Below are positions 1 to 8,958 of a DNA stretch of 38,052 nt, piece after piece (the stretch's first letter is position 1; each line of letters opens with the position of its first letter). Below the pieces are notes generated by a model. The model was not told where the DNA came from. It ran no database searches and saw nothing but the letters and a program-made list of their open reading frames with translations. This DNA comes from Clostridia bacterium (GTDB lineage: Bacteria > Bacillota > Clostridia > Oscillospirales > Acutalibacteraceae), in the NCBI GenBank assembly GCA_017436255.1, contig JAFSDK010000014.1, positions 1 to 38,052 of the forward strand. The letters run 5' to 3'. A program made the position numbers and the translations under genes.

Positions 1-1
1 T

Positions 2-64
2 GATGACGATGATGACGATGATGATTTCGGCTTTTCAAATAGTTTTTTCAAGCGTAATAAATAA
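2..64 (+). CDS. 3' end of a protein with a poly-Asp C-terminal stretch (partial)
   Basis: The window opens inside an ORF whose last 20 codons read eight consecutive Asp codons, then FGFSNSFFKRNK and TAA. Only this tail is visible, so no function can be read. The frame is supported by the regular GAT/GAC run and by the position directly upstream of lspA. In many Clostridia a divIVA-type gene sits just before lspA, which would suit an acidic tail, but that is inference from gene order only. Confidence 0.5.
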   Translation, partial: DDDDDDDDFGFSNSFFKRNK

Positions 65-75
65 ATATTGAGATA

Positions 76-95
76 AAATCAAATTGTTTTGATTT
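76..95 (+). other. AT-rich hairpin between the partial gene and lspA
   Basis: AAATCAAA at 76-83 pairs with TTTGATTT at 88-95 around a four-base loop. It lies just after the upstream stop codon. There is no clear T-run, so it is at most a weak terminator or an mRNA-end structure. Confidence 0.3.
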
Positions 96-142
96 AAATC
101 AGCGTGACACAAAATTAATCATTTAAACAAGGAGTAATAGAT

Positions 143-649
143 TTGCTTACCTACATTTGGGCTATTATATGCGCCGCCGTTTGCCTTGTTGCCGACCAAA
201 TTTCAAAAGCATATATAATTAATAACGTTGCACTGCATGAGCAGTCTAACTTTATTAACGGACTTTTAAACATCACCTATGTTCAAAACGGTGGTGGCGC
301 CTGGGGTATTTTTTCGGGCAATACCATGTTTTTAATAGTGGTAACCGTATCAATTATGCTAGTATGTGTTTATTTGCTTGCAGTTAAGGCTAAGGGTCAA
401 CCCCTTTATTTTTGGGCTATAAGTTTAGTGCTTGCGGGTGGACTTGGCAATATGATTGATCGCTTGTTTAGAAGAGGACTTGTGGTAGACTTTTTACAGT
501 TTGACTTTTGGCAAGATTTTCCTGTGTTTAATATTGCTGATTGCGCAATAGTTATAGGTTGCGGTTTATTGATACTTCATTTTATACTTGATTGGATAAA
601 AGAAATTAAAGAAAAAAAGGTGTCAACCGATGCAAACAATAACGCTTAA
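143..649 (+). CDS. lspA: Lipoprotein signal peptidase (signal peptidase II)
   Basis: This is a 168-residue membrane aspartyl protease that removes signal peptides from prolipoproteins after diacylglyceryl transfer. The family signatures are present: an N-terminal DQISK block at about residue 18, NGGGAWGIFSG near 50, and the two catalytic-Asp regions, GNMIDR near 104 and FNIADC near 130. Hydrophobic segments fit four transmembrane helices. The start is TTG at 143, set by AAGGAG at 129-134 with eight bases of spacing; no ATG fits better. It overlaps the next gene by 20 bp, as in the common lspA-rluD order in Firmicutes. Later in the window a lipoprotein (28388) would be a substrate. Confidence 0.95.
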   Translation: MLTYIWAIICAAVCLVADQISKAYIINNVALHEQSNFINGLLNITYVQNGGGAWGIFSGNTMFLIVVTVSIMLVCVYLLAVKAKGQPLYFWAISLVLAGGLGNMIDRLFRRGLVVDFLQFDFWQDFPVFNIADCAIVIGCGLLILHFILDWIKEIKEKKVSTDANNNA

Positions 650-1532
650 GTCAGAAGAGAACGGCAAAAGAATTGATGCTTATGTATCATCAAACACCGA
701 TATAACGCGCTCGCGTGCCGCTTCGTTGCTTGAAGAGGGCAACATAACGGTAAACGGGGTGGTGCCGCTTAAGAGTTATAAATTAAAAATAGGTGATGAG
801 ATATGTGTTAATATACCTGACCCTATTGAACTTGATGTTGTGGCACAGGATATACCGCTTGATATTGTTTATGAAGATGAGCATTTGCTTGTTGTAAATA
901 AGCCTAAAGGTATGGTTGTTCATCCTGCGGCAGGCAATTATGAAGGCACACTTGTTAATGCAATACTTTTTCATTGCAAAGGCAGTCTTTCAGGTATAAA
1001 CGGCGTTATGCGCCCCGGTATAGTTCACCGTATTGATAAAGATACAAGCGGACTTTTAATTGTAGCAAAAAATGATACTGCACATTTGTTTTTGGCAGAA
1101 CAAATTAAAGAGCATTCGTTTACCCGTGAATATGAGGCGGTTGTACATGGAAATATAAAGGCCGATAACGGAAGCATTGATGCGCCGATAGGCAGACACC
1201 CCGTTAAAAGAAAACAGATGGCTGTAACGCCTGAAAACTCTAAAAATGCCGTTACACATTTTACGGTGTTGCAGCGGTTTGGAGAGTTTACCCACGTACG
1301 ACTCAGACTTGAAACGGGACGCACCCATCAAATAAGGGTACATATGTCCTATATCGGTCATGCCGTTGCGGGTGACGAGGTGTACGGCCCCAAAAACGTT
1401 GTAAAGGGATTGGGCGGGCAGTGTCTACACGCAAAAAAGATAGGGTTTATTCATCCTCAAACACACGAATATATGGAGTTTGATAGCGAATTACCACAGT
1501 ATTTTAATTCATTTTTAGCTAAAATGAATTGA
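630..1532 (+). CDS. rluD: RluA-family pseudouridine synthase (RluD-like)
   Basis: This 300-residue protein isomerises specific uridines in RNA to pseudouridine, most likely in 23S rRNA. It has an N-terminal S4-type RNA-binding domain (about residues 10-70), then the catalytic domain with VVNKPKGMVVHPA near 90 and the motif HRIDKDTSGLL near 133, which holds the catalytic Asp. RLETGRTHQIRVHMSYIGH near 226 is the other conserved block. The ATG lies within the 3' end of lspA (20-bp overlap), indicating translational coupling. The exact target (RluD versus another RluA-family specificity) cannot be told from sequence alone. The stop codon is TGA, which shows that this genome uses TGA as a stop. 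Confidence 0.92.
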   Translation: MQTITLKSEENGKRIDAYVSSNTDITRSRAASLLEEGNITVNGVVPLKSYKLKIGDEICVNIPDPIELDVVAQDIPLDIVYEDEHLLVVNKPKGMVVHPAAGNYEGTLVNAILFHCKGSLSGINGVMRPGIVHRIDKDTSGLLIVAKNDTAHLFLAEQIKEHSFTREYEAVVHGNIKADNGSIDAPIGRHPVKRKQMAVTPENSKNAVTHFTVLQRFGEFTHVRLRLETGRTHQIRVHMSYIGHAVAGDEVYGPKNVVKGLGGQCLHAKKIGFIHPQTHEYMEFDSELPQYFNSFLAKMN

Positions 1533-1574
1533 TATATATTAGTAGCATATATAAAAAACGGAAGGAAGAAAAAA

Positions 1575-2414
1575 ATGGACTCTTTAACCGAAAAAACCTT
1601 AAAGCAAACCGCTTGTAAGGTAAGAATGGGAATCATCGAAGGTACCCACGCCGCTAAGGCAGGTCATCCGGGCGGTTCTCTTTCATGCGCAGATATTCTA
1701 ACTTATCTGTATTTTGAACACATGAATGTTGACCCGAAAAATCCTAAAATGGAGGGTCGTGACCGCTTTGTACTTTCAAAGGGACACGCAGCCCCTGCAC
1801 TTTATGCAACACTTGCTGAACGTGGATTTTTCTCAACCGATTTAATAAAAACTTTGCGTAAACCGGACTCTATTTTGCAGGGTCATCCCGATATGAAAAA
1901 TATTCCCGGTGTTGATATGTCGACAGGTTCACTCGGACAGGGAATTTCCTGTGCCGTTGGTATGGCTCTTTCTTCTAAACATTTTGGTCCTAATTACCGT
2001 GTATACACCATTTTGGGTGATGGTGAAAGCGAAGAAGGTCAGGTTTGGGAGGCTGCAATGTTTGCCGCAAACAAAAAACTTGACAACCTTGTTGCTTTTC
2101 TTGATCTTAATAACCTTCAAATCGATGGTACGGTAGACGAGGTTAACTCACCGAAACCTCTTGATAAAAAGTTCGAAGCATTTAATTGGCATGTAATTAC
2201 CATTGATGGTCACGACTTTGCCGCTATTGAGGCTGCACTCAATGAGGCTAAAACCGTTAAGGGCAAGCCCACCGCCATTATTGCTAACACTATTAAGGGT
2301 AAAGGCGTTTCATTTATGGAAGATCAGGTTGGCTGGCACGGCGTTGCACCTAATGATGAGCAAGCAGCTACTGCTATGGATGAATTAAATAAACAACTTG
2401 AGGCTTTAAAGTAA
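1575..2414 (+). CDS. tktA: Transketolase, N-terminal (TPP-binding) subunit
   Basis: This 279-residue protein is the thiamine-diphosphate-binding half of a split transketolase, which moves two-carbon units between sugar phosphates in the non-oxidative pentose phosphate pathway. HAAKAGHPGGS near residue 25 and SKGHAAPALYA near 68 are transketolase signatures. GDGESEEGQVWEAA near 148, followed by LDLNNLQIDG, is the GDG-to-N TPP/Mg binding motif. A strong GGAAGGA ribosome site precedes ATG 1575. The C-terminal subunit follows after a 12-bp gap. Splitting of transketolase into two genes is usual in Clostridia. Confidence 0.94.
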   Translation: MDSLTEKTLKQTACKVRMGIIEGTHAAKAGHPGGSLSCADILTYLYFEHMNVDPKNPKMEGRDRFVLSKGHAAPALYATLAERGFFSTDLIKTLRKPDSILQGHPDMKNIPGVDMSTGSLGQGISCAVGMALSSKHFGPNYRVYTILGDGESEEGQVWEAAMFAANKKLDNLVAFLDLNNLQIDGTVDEVNSPKPLDKKFEAFNWHVITIDGHDFAAIEAALNEAKTVKGKPTAIIANTIKGKGVSFMEDQVGWHGVAPNDEQAATAMDELNKQLEALK

Positions 2415-2426
2415 GGAGTGATAACA

Positions 2427-3374
2427 ATGGCAGAAGTAATTAAAAAGGCTACCCGTGAGGGATACGGCTCGGGTCTTATAAAACTCGGCAAAAAGTACGA
2501 CGATTTCATTGTTATGGACGCCGACTTAGCAGCTGCAACCAAATCGGGTGCATTTAAAAAGGAATTTCCGGATAGATTTTATAACTGCGGTATCGCAGAA
2601 CAGAATATGATGAGCATTGCCGCCGGCGTTGCCGCAACAGGCAAAAAGGTTTTTGCAAGTTCTTTTGCTATGTTTGCTATCGGTCGTGCTTTCGAGCAGA
2701 TTCGTAACTCAATCGGTTATCCACACCTAAATGTAAAAATTTGTGCAACACACGCAGGTATATCGGTTGGTGAAGACGGTGCTACACACCAGTGTAACGA
2801 GGATATCGCTTTAATGCGTACAATTCCGGGTATGGTTATAATCAATCCTGCCGATGCGGTTGAGGCCGAAAAGGCGGTTGAAGCGGTGTATGGTTTTGAT
2901 GGTCCGTCATACATTCGTTTAGGCAGACTTGCGGTGCCTGTAATATTTGATGACGACTATAAGTTTGAAATCGGTAAGGCAGTAACCCTTAAAGAAGGCA
3001 ATGACGTTACCATTATTGCAACAGGTCTTATGGTGGCTGAAGCACTTGAGGCTTATGAGATTTTAAAAGCAGAAGGCATAAATGCCAGAATTATAAACAT
3101 GGCTACCATTAAGCCGCTTGATAATGAAGCAGTAATTAAAGCAGCAAAGGAGACCGGCGTAATAGTTACGGCTGAGGAACATTCGGTTGTCGGTGGACTT
3201 GGCTCGGCAGTTGCCGATCTTGTTACAAATGAGTATCCCGTGCCGGTAATTAAGGTTGCTATGCAGGATGCTTACGGCAAATCAGGACCTGCCGCTACAC
3301 TTCTTGATGAGTATGGTTTCAGAGGTAAAGATATTGCCGCTGCCGCTAAACGCGCAATAGCACTTAAAAAGTAA
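2427..3374 (+). CDS. tktB: Transketolase, C-terminal (pyrimidine-binding) subunit
   Basis: This 315-residue protein is the partner of the preceding subunit and completes the active site. It contains the pyrimidine-binding domain (the catalytic Glu lies in NCGIAEQNMMSIAAG near residue 60) and the C-terminal transketolase domain (EEHSVVGGLGSAVADL near 250). I place the start at ATG 2427 because AAGGAG at 2413-2418 is correctly spaced to it. The upstream in-frame GTG at 2418 lies inside that ribosome site. The operon ends at a strong palindromic terminator just downstream. Confidence 0.94.
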   Translation: MAEVIKKATREGYGSGLIKLGKKYDDFIVMDADLAAATKSGAFKKEFPDRFYNCGIAEQNMMSIAAGVAATGKKVFASSFAMFAIGRAFEQIRNSIGYPHLNVKICATHAGISVGEDGATHQCNEDIALMRTIPGMVIINPADAVEAEKAVEAVYGFDGPSYIRLGRLAVPVIFDDDYKFEIGKAVTLKEGNDVTIIATGLMVAEALEAYEILKAEGINARIINMATIKPLDNEAVIKAAKETGVIVTAEEHSVVGGLGSAVADLVTNEYPVPVIKVAMQDAYGKSGPAATLLDEYGFRGKDIAAAAKRAIALKK

Positions 3375-3388
3375 TTATATCTAAAGCA

Positions 3389-3420
3389 AAAAGCAGAAAT
3401 GATGCATCATTTCTGCTTTT
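3389..3420 (+). terminator. Intrinsic terminator after the transketolase operon
   Basis: A perfect 32-base palindrome (16-bp arms, built on GCAGAAATGATG) is flanked by A-tracts and T-tracts on its two sides. It would work in either direction. It closes the tkt pair and isolates the alaS promoter. Confidence 0.88.
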
Positions 3421-3435
3421 TTATTTGCCGTTTTA

Positions 3436-3464
3436 TTGACAAAAAATGGTGACTAATATATAAT
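3436..3464 (+). promoter_or_regulatory. Consensus sigma-A promoter for alaS
   Basis: TTGACA at 3436-3441 and TATAAT at 3459-3464 are separated by exactly 17 bp, a perfect consensus. Transcription should start near 3471, leaving a leader of only about 34 nt. There is therefore no room for a T-box in front of alaS, unlike many Firmicute tRNA-synthetase genes. Confidence 0.88.
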
Positions 3465-3504
3465 AACTATGTATGTAATTTTACTTTAAAAGGAAGTTTT
3501 ATTA

Positions 3505-6129
3505 ATGGAATGGATGTCACTTAATACGTTAAGAGAAAAGTATTTGTCATTTTTTGAGTCAAAGGGGCATTTGCGTCTCGGTAGTTTTTCACTTGTACCG
3601 CAGGGCGACAAATCACTCTTGCTTATAAACTCGGGTATGGCGCCGATGAAAAAGTATTTCACAGGTGAGGTAACTCCACCTTCAAAGCGTGTTACCACCT
3701 GCCAGAAGTGTATTAGAACGCCCGACCTTGAGCGTGTTGGTCATACTGCACGACACGGCACATATTTTGAAATGCTCGGCAACTTCTCATTTGGCGATTA
3801 TTTTAAAAATGAGGCAATTGAGTGGGCTTGGGAGTTTTTAACTAAAACTCTTGAGATACCGAGTGATCTTCTTTGGCCGTCGGTTTATGAGGAAGATGAT
3901 GAGGCTTATGCTATCTGGCGTGATAAAATTGGTGTTCCTGAAGAGCATATTGTAAGACTCGGCAAGGCAGATAACTTCTGGGAGCACGGCACAGGTCCTT
4001 GCGGTCCTTGTAGCGAAATCTACTTTGACCGTGGCATAAAATACGGCTGTGGCTCACCCGACTGTAAACCGGGATGTGACTGTGACAGATATATGGAAAT
4101 CTGGAACAACGTATTTTCACAGTTCAACAATATGGGCGACGGCACATATACTGAACTTGAACATAAAAATATTGATACCGGTATGGGTCTTGAGCGTCTT
4201 GCTTGCGTAATACAGGACGTTGACAATATGTTTGAGGTTGATACCATTCGTAAAATACTTGACCACGTTTGCTCAATTTCGGGCAAGACGTACGGCGACG
4301 ATAAGATGACCGATATTTCAATTCGTGCCATTACCGACCACGCTCGTGCCGCTACCTTTATGATTAGTGACGGCATTATCCCGTCAAACGAGGGTAGAGG
4401 ATACGTTCTTCGCAGAATTATCCGTCGTGCAGTGCGCCATGGTAAACTTATCGGTATTAACCGCACCTTCTTTATGGAACTTTGCGATACCGTAATTGAA
4501 GAAAATAAGTCGGGTTATCCTGAACTTATTGAGAAAAAAGACCTTATTACTAAGGTTATTACAAACGAAGAAGCCGCATTTAACAAGACCATTGACCAGG
4601 GCCTTAGCCTGCTTGAAGGTCTTACTGCTAACAGCACAACACTTTCGGGTGAAGATGCATTTAAACTTTACGATACCTACGGTTTCCCGATTGACCTAAC
4701 CAAAGATATCCTTGCTGAAAAAGGTATGAGTTTGGATGAGGATAGATTTAAGGAACTAATGAACGAGCAACGCCAAAAGGCAAGAGATGCCCGCAAATCG
4801 TCTGACGGTGAAAGTTGGAAGAGTGACGGTGTTGCTTTTGAAAACATTGATACAACCGAATTTTTGGGCTATTCAGAGAATAGTGTTACCGCTACCGTTA
4901 TTGATATTGTAAACAAAGGTGAGCACGTTGCCGCCATCAACGAGGGCGACAGTGCAATTATAGTACTTGATAAGACTCCGTTCTATGCTGAGTCGGGCGG
5001 TCAGGTTGGTGACACAGGTTGTATTTGTAAAGCCGATGCCGAAATTAAGGTTGTTGACACCAAGAAAACTACCGTTGGTATATTTACACACTATGCTAAG
5101 GTAGTAAGCGGCAGCATCTCGGTTGGCGATACAGTTACGGCTTCTATTGATACCGACAGACGCGCTGCTATTCGTCGTAATCATACTGCGGCACACCTTT
5201 TACAAGCGGCTTTACGTGAAACGCTTGGTACCCACGTTGAACAGGCGGGTAGTATGGTAAACGATAGCGTAGTTCGTTTTGACTTTACACACTTCTCGGC
5301 TTTAAGCGCAGATGAAATCGCAAAGGTCGAGCAGATTGTTAATACTAACATTCTTGATGCAATTGTGGTAGAAAATCGCGAAATGCCCATTGAAGAAGCT
5401 AAGAAACTCGGCGCAATGGCATTGTTTGGTGAAAAATACGGCGATACTGTTCGCGTAGTTAAGGCGGCTGATAAGTCGGTTGAATTCTGCGGAGGTACCC
5501 ACGTTGACAATACCGGTAAAATCGGTATGTTTAAGGTTATTTCCGAGTCAAGTGTTGCGGCAGGCGTACGTCGTATTGAGGCCGTTACAGGCTTTAATGT
5601 ATTAAAACTTATTGCCGAGAAACAGGCGATTATAAACGAAACTGCTGCCACTCTTAAGATTGGTAACCCTGCAGAAATCGCAATAAGAGCAAATGCTGTT
5701 ATGGGTGAACTCAAAGAAACACAAAAAATGGTTGAGACACTCGAAGCTAAAATTGCCTCGGGCAAGTTGACCGATATATTAAATTCGGCACAAAAAGTGG
5801 GAGATATTACTGTTATAAGCGCAGTGGTTGAGAATTCTTCGGCTGATGAAATTCGTTCAATGGCCGAAAGCATTAAGGCTGAAAACACCTCTGCCGTTGC
5901 AGTTCTTGCCGCAGCAGGCGAGAAGATTACCTTCTGTGCCGCAGCAGGTAAAGATGCAATTGCTAAGGGTATTCACGCCGGTAACCTCGTACGCGAGATT
6001 GCTAAAATCGCAGGTGGTAATGGTGGCGGTAAGCCCGATTTAGCCATGGCAGGCGGTAAAGACAAGGCAAAGGTTGCCGAGGCAGTAGCCACAACCGAGG
6101 CAATAGTTAAATCTCAGTTAGGAGAATAA
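3505..6129 (+). CDS. alaS: Alanyl-tRNA synthetase
   Basis: This 874-residue class II synthetase attaches alanine to tRNA-Ala. It has the N-terminal catalytic core (RHGTYFEMLGNFSFGDYFK near residue 75; GMGLERLACV near 227), the tRNA-recognition region, and an editing domain whose zinc ligands appear as HTAAH near 561 and CGGTHVDNTG near 660. A C-terminal C-Ala/DHHA1 domain ends with the Gly-rich stretch GGNGGGKPDLAMAGG. The length is normal for bacterial AlaRS. ATG 3505 is preceded by AAAGGAAG. HIT and phosphoribosyltransferase genes follow at 2- and 17-bp gaps, so the three are probably co-transcribed. Confidence 0.97.
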   Translation: MEWMSLNTLREKYLSFFESKGHLRLGSFSLVPQGDKSLLLINSGMAPMKKYFTGEVTPPSKRVTTCQKCIRTPDLERVGHTARHGTYFEMLGNFSFGDYFKNEAIEWAWEFLTKTLEIPSDLLWPSVYEEDDEAYAIWRDKIGVPEEHIVRLGKADNFWEHGTGPCGPCSEIYFDRGIKYGCGSPDCKPGCDCDRYMEIWNNVFSQFNNMGDGTYTELEHKNIDTGMGLERLACVIQDVDNMFEVDTIRKILDHVCSISGKTYGDDKMTDISIRAITDHARAATFMISDGIIPSNEGRGYVLRRIIRRAVRHGKLIGINRTFFMELCDTVIEENKSGYPELIEKKDLITKVITNEEAAFNKTIDQGLSLLEGLTANSTTLSGEDAFKLYDTYGFPIDLTKDILAEKGMSLDEDRFKELMNEQRQKARDARKSSDGESWKSDGVAFENIDTTEFLGYSENSVTATVIDIVNKGEHVAAINEGDSAIIVLDKTPFYAESGGQVGDTGCICKADAEIKVVDTKKTTVGIFTHYAKVVSGSISVGDTVTASIDTDRRAAIRRNHTAAHLLQAALRETLGTHVEQAGSMVNDSVVRFDFTHFSALSADEIAKVEQIVNTNILDAIVVENREMPIEEAKKLGAMALFGEKYGDTVRVVKAADKSVEFCGGTHVDNTGKIGMFKVISESSVAAGVRRIEAVTGFNVLKLIAEKQAIINETAATLKIGNPAEIAIRANAVMGELKETQKMVETLEAKIASGKLTDILNSAQKVGDITVISAVVENSSADEIRSMAESIKAENTSAVAVLAAAGEKITFCAAAGKDAIAKGIHAGNLVREIAKIAGGNGGGKPDLAMAGGKDKAKVAEAVATTEAIVKSQLGE

Positions 6130-6131
6130 TT

Positions 6132-6470
6132 ATGGATTGTTTGTTTTGTAAAATAGTTGCAGGTGATATCCCTTCAACTAAGGTGTATGAGGATGAATAT
6201 GTCTATGCTTTCAAGGATATCGACCCGCAAGCACCTTTTCATGCAATAGTAATACCGAAAGAGCATATTGTTTCAGCTGATATGATAAATGAGCAAAATA
6301 GCCATTTGGTAGCCAAGGTTTTTGAGGCTATTGCAAAAATTTCAAAACAGGAAAATCTTGAAAACGGCTATCGCGTTGTAAATAACTGCGGTAAAGACGG
6401 TGGACAGACGGTAGGACACATACATTTCCACCTGCTTGCACGTCGCAATTTACAGTGGCCGCCCGGTTAA
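6132..6470 (+). CDS. HIT-family nucleotide hydrolase (HinT-like)
   Basis: This 112-residue histidine-triad protein has the C-terminal signature HIHFHLLA near residue 98 preceded by GGQTVG. It also has the N-terminal CxxC pair (CLFCKI) common in HIT proteins. HinT proteins act on AMP-lysine or aminoacyl-adenylate type substrates, so the location immediately after alaS is suggestive: a synthetase makes aminoacyl-AMP. That link is inference. The gap to alaS is 2 bp. Confidence 0.93.
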   Translation: MDCLFCKIVAGDIPSTKVYEDEYVYAFKDIDPQAPFHAIVIPKEHIVSADMINEQNSHLVAKVFEAIAKISKQENLENGYRVVNNCGKDGGQTVGHIHFHLLARRNLQWPPG

Positions 6471-6487
6471 TATGAAAGGAGATAATT

Positions 6488-7027
6488 ATGTCTGAGTTCT
6501 ATACAATGAAAATTGCAGGACTTGAACGCAGTCTTCGCAAATTCCCCGTAAATGATAAGTTAGATATTGCGGCATTTATTCTGTTTGGTGATACCGAAAT
6601 TACGGTTGCATCGGCTACCGAACTTCTTAAAAGGGTGCCTGAATTCGATGTAATTTTAACCCCAGAAGCCAAAAGCATACCTTTAGCGTATGAAATGTCA
6701 CGCCAGTCGGGCAAACCGTATATAGTTGCTCGTAAAGGCGTTAAGGTTTATATGGGCGACCCGCTTTGCGTTAGTGTTCGTTCAATCACTACCAACAAAC
6801 TTCAAGAGTTATATTTGGGCGACAGTGACGTGGAATTTATAAAGGGCAAAAAGGTACTTATCGTTGACGACGTTATAAGTACGGGTGAATCACTTATTGC
6901 TGTTCGCAAACTCGTATCCGAAGCAGGTGGAATTGAAGCCGCTTCTTGTGCAGTATTGGCAGAGGGTGATGCCGCCCAGCGTGACGATATTGTGTTCTTA
7001 GAACCGTTACCCTTGTTCTTTAAATAA
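6488..7027 (+). CDS. Purine-type phosphoribosyltransferase (Apt-like)
   Basis: This 179-residue type I phosphoribosyltransferase should transfer the ribose-5-phosphate of PRPP to a nucleobase. The PRPP loop is seen as KVLIVDDVISTGES near residue 122. The region around SRQSGKPYIVARKGVKVYMG (70-90) resembles adenine phosphoribosyltransferases. Compared with true Apt the N-terminus diverges, so the base specificity is left open. ATG 6488 follows an AAAGGAG ribosome site, and the gene ends at a bidirectional terminator shared with the convergent transporter gene. Confidence 0.85.
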   Translation: MSEFYTMKIAGLERSLRKFPVNDKLDIAAFILFGDTEITVASATELLKRVPEFDVILTPEAKSIPLAYEMSRQSGKPYIVARKGVKVYMGDPLCVSVRSITTNKLQELYLGDSDVEFIKGKKVLIVDDVISTGESLIAVRKLVSEAGGIEAASCAVLAEGDAAQRDDIVFLEPLPLFFK

Positions 7028-7038
7028 TAATAAAAAAG

Positions 7039-7075
7039 AAATCCGATTTGCTATGCAAATCGGATTTTTCTTTTA
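7039..7075. terminator. Bidirectional intrinsic terminator between convergent genes
   Basis: AAATCCGATTTGC at 7039-7051 pairs with GCAAATCGGATTT at 7055-7067 around a three-base loop. An A-rich side upstream and a T-rich side downstream allow it to stop transcription from both the alaS operon (+) and the transporter gene (-). Confidence 0.88.
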
Positions 7076-7082
7076 TCTTAAA

Positions 7083-8840
7083 TTACAGTGAGTATTTAAT
7101 TTCATACTCATCAAAATGTTCGCTAAATGAAGCGTTGCCGCCGTACTTAATGCGGTTTAAGTATTTGTGTGTATCCATTTCACCATGGTCAACCTCGATA
7201 ATGGCAACTGCAATATTTGAGCAGTGGTCTGAAATTCTTTCAAGGTTGTTAAGAATATCCGACAACACAAAACCTAACTCAATGGTACATTTGCCCGTCT
7301 GCAAGCGGTCGATGTGACGCGCCTTAACGGTTGCGATAAGACCATCGATAACCTGCTCAAGCGGTTCAACCTTGGTTGCAAGTAACGGGTCGGCTTTTTC
7401 GTAAGCCGCAAAGGTAATTTCAAGAATTTCGTTGATTGCGTTAATAAGAACCTTGAGTTCAGACATAGCTGAATCTGAGAACATAATATTTTTATCTTTC
7501 ATTTCCTTAGCAACCTTTATAAGATTAACTGCGTGGTCACCAAGGCGCTCAAGGTCGCCGATTGTATGAAGCATACGGAAGCGCTTCTTACTGTCTGATT
7601 CAGATAATCCGTGACTTGAAATCTTAACAAGATAGGTGCCGATTTTATCTTCATAGTAATCGAGTTTATCTTCGCAGGCGAGGATGTTATTAACAGTATC
7701 CTCGTTATAATTGCCTATAAGACCAACAGCCGAAGTAATGGCAGTTTTTGCATATTCAGCCATTTCAAGTGTACGGTTGTTACACTCTGATACAGCGAAT
7801 GCAGGAACCGTAATGATACGTTCGTCAAGGAATGTTTGCTTTTTATCGGTTTCTTTATCCTTAATAATGGCATTAGCGAGTTTTTCAAGTTGTTTGGTAA
7901 AGGGTAAGAGAAGAAAGGTTGTAACAACGTTGAATATACTATGTACAATAGCAATCATAAAGGGTGTTATTTCTTGGTTATTAAAAGCAAAGTTAAATAT
8001 TGCGTTTGCACCATAATATGCCGCAAGACATATTGCAGTACCAATTATATTAAATGAAAGGTGAACTACAGCAACTTTTTTAGCATTACGACTAACACCA
8101 ATTGAGGAAATAAGCGCCGTTACGCAGGTACCAATATTTTGTCCCATAATAATCGGTATAGCCATACCATAGGTAACGCCACCGCTAAGGGCCAATGATT
8201 GCAAAATACCAACCGAAGCGGCAGAACTCTGAATAATACCGGTAAATACAGCACCAAAAGCAACAGCGAGAAGTGGGTTCTTAAACGCAGTTAAAAGACT
8301 TGTAAAGCCTTCAAGCTCGGTAAGAGGTTTCATAGAATCTGACATAAGATTCATGCCGAACATTAAGATTGCAAAACCTAAAAGTATGTTACCCGTATTT
8401 TTCTGACTCTGTTTTTTGCCTGCCATTGTAAGAAGCACGCCAATAAGGGCGAAGAAGAGTGAGAAGTTGGCGGGTTTTAATAATTGCAACCATAAAGTAT
8501 CACCGTCAATACCTGCAAGGCTCAATATCCAAGCGGTAAGTGTGGTACCAATGTTCGAACCCATAAGTACACCGATGGTCTGACCAAACTCAAGTAATCC
8601 TGAGTTAACAAGACCAACAAGCATAACGGTAAGGGCAGAAGAGGACTGAATGGCAATGGTAATACCTGCACCTACAAATAAAGCGAGAAACTTATTTGAA
8701 GCCGCTTTTTTAAGGCTACGCTCAAGTTTGCCCTTGGCCATCGTTTCAAGGCCGTGCGACATAACGTTCATACCGTAAAGGAAGAATGCCAGACCGCCCA
8801 ACAAGGCTACAAAGCTTAAAACGATATCTGCTGTAGTCAT
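7083..8840 (-). CDS. Na+/phosphate cotransporter with C-terminal PhoU domain
   Basis: This 585-residue protein belongs to the Na/Pi-cotransporter II (NptA) family. The N-terminal half is membrane-embedded and contains the two inverted family repeats, each with the QSS motif: AIQSSSALTVMLVG near residue 63 and GIIQSSAASVGILQ near 203. The C-terminal part (about 350-560) is a soluble PhoU-like helical domain (RMLHTIGDLERLGDHAVNL; LNNLERISDHCSNIAVAI). It should import phosphate with sodium or control phosphate flux at the membrane. ATG 8840 is preceded by AAAGGAAA. The promoter region contains a striking inverted repeat (separate entry), which suggests a dedicated repressor. Confidence 0.93.
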   Translation of the reverse strand: MTTADIVLSFVALLGGLAFFLYGMNVMSHGLETMAKGKLERSLKKAASNKFLALFVGAGITIAIQSSSALTVMLVGLVNSGLLEFGQTIGVLMGSNIGTTLTAWILSLAGIDGDTLWLQLLKPANFSLFFALIGVLLTMAGKKQSQKNTGNILLGFAILMFGMNLMSDSMKPLTELEGFTSLLTAFKNPLLAVAFGAVFTGIIQSSAASVGILQSLALSGGVTYGMAIPIIMGQNIGTCVTALISSIGVSRNAKKVAVVHLSFNIIGTAICLAAYYGANAIFNFAFNNQEITPFMIAIVHSIFNVVTTFLLLPFTKQLEKLANAIIKDKETDKKQTFLDERIITVPAFAVSECNNRTLEMAEYAKTAITSAVGLIGNYNEDTVNNILACEDKLDYYEDKIGTYLVKISSHGLSESDSKKRFRMLHTIGDLERLGDHAVNLIKVAKEMKDKNIMFSDSAMSELKVLINAINEILEITFAAYEKADPLLATKVEPLEQVIDGLIATVKARHIDRLQTGKCTIELGFVLSDILNNLERISDHCSNIAVAIIEVDHGEMDTHKYLNRIKYGGNASFSEHFDEYEIKYSL

Positions 8841-8879
8841 AATTTAGTTTCCTTTCAAAGTTAAATTCCTTGCGAAATT

Positions 8880-8919
8880 CGCTCACAATAATTATACATT
8901 AAAGTTATTGTGAGCGCAA
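8880..8919 (-). promoter_or_regulatory. Promoter of the Na/Pi gene overlapped by a 12-bp inverted repeat (candidate operator)
   Basis: On the minus strand, TTGCGC at 8919-8914 and TATAAT at 8896-8891 are 17 bp apart. The same stretch carries a perfect 12-bp inverted repeat: CGCTCACAATAA at 8880-8891 and its complement at 8905-8916. One arm overlaps the -35 box. The other begins at the -10 box and covers the predicted start site (about 8884). This is the geometry expected of a repressor operator; no regulator gene is seen nearby. Confidence 0.65.
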
Positions 8920-8958
8920 GTGCTTATGATACCAAATTTTACATAAAAGTACAAAAAA

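Noticed and set aside
3464..3505. T-box or riboswitch upstream of alaS
   Set aside because: The leader after the consensus promoter is only about 34 nt.
5181..5888. A 235-residue antisense ORF inside alaS
   Set aside because: It is a shadow of the alaS reading frame, with no ribosome site or promoter and a low-complexity Ser/Ala composition.
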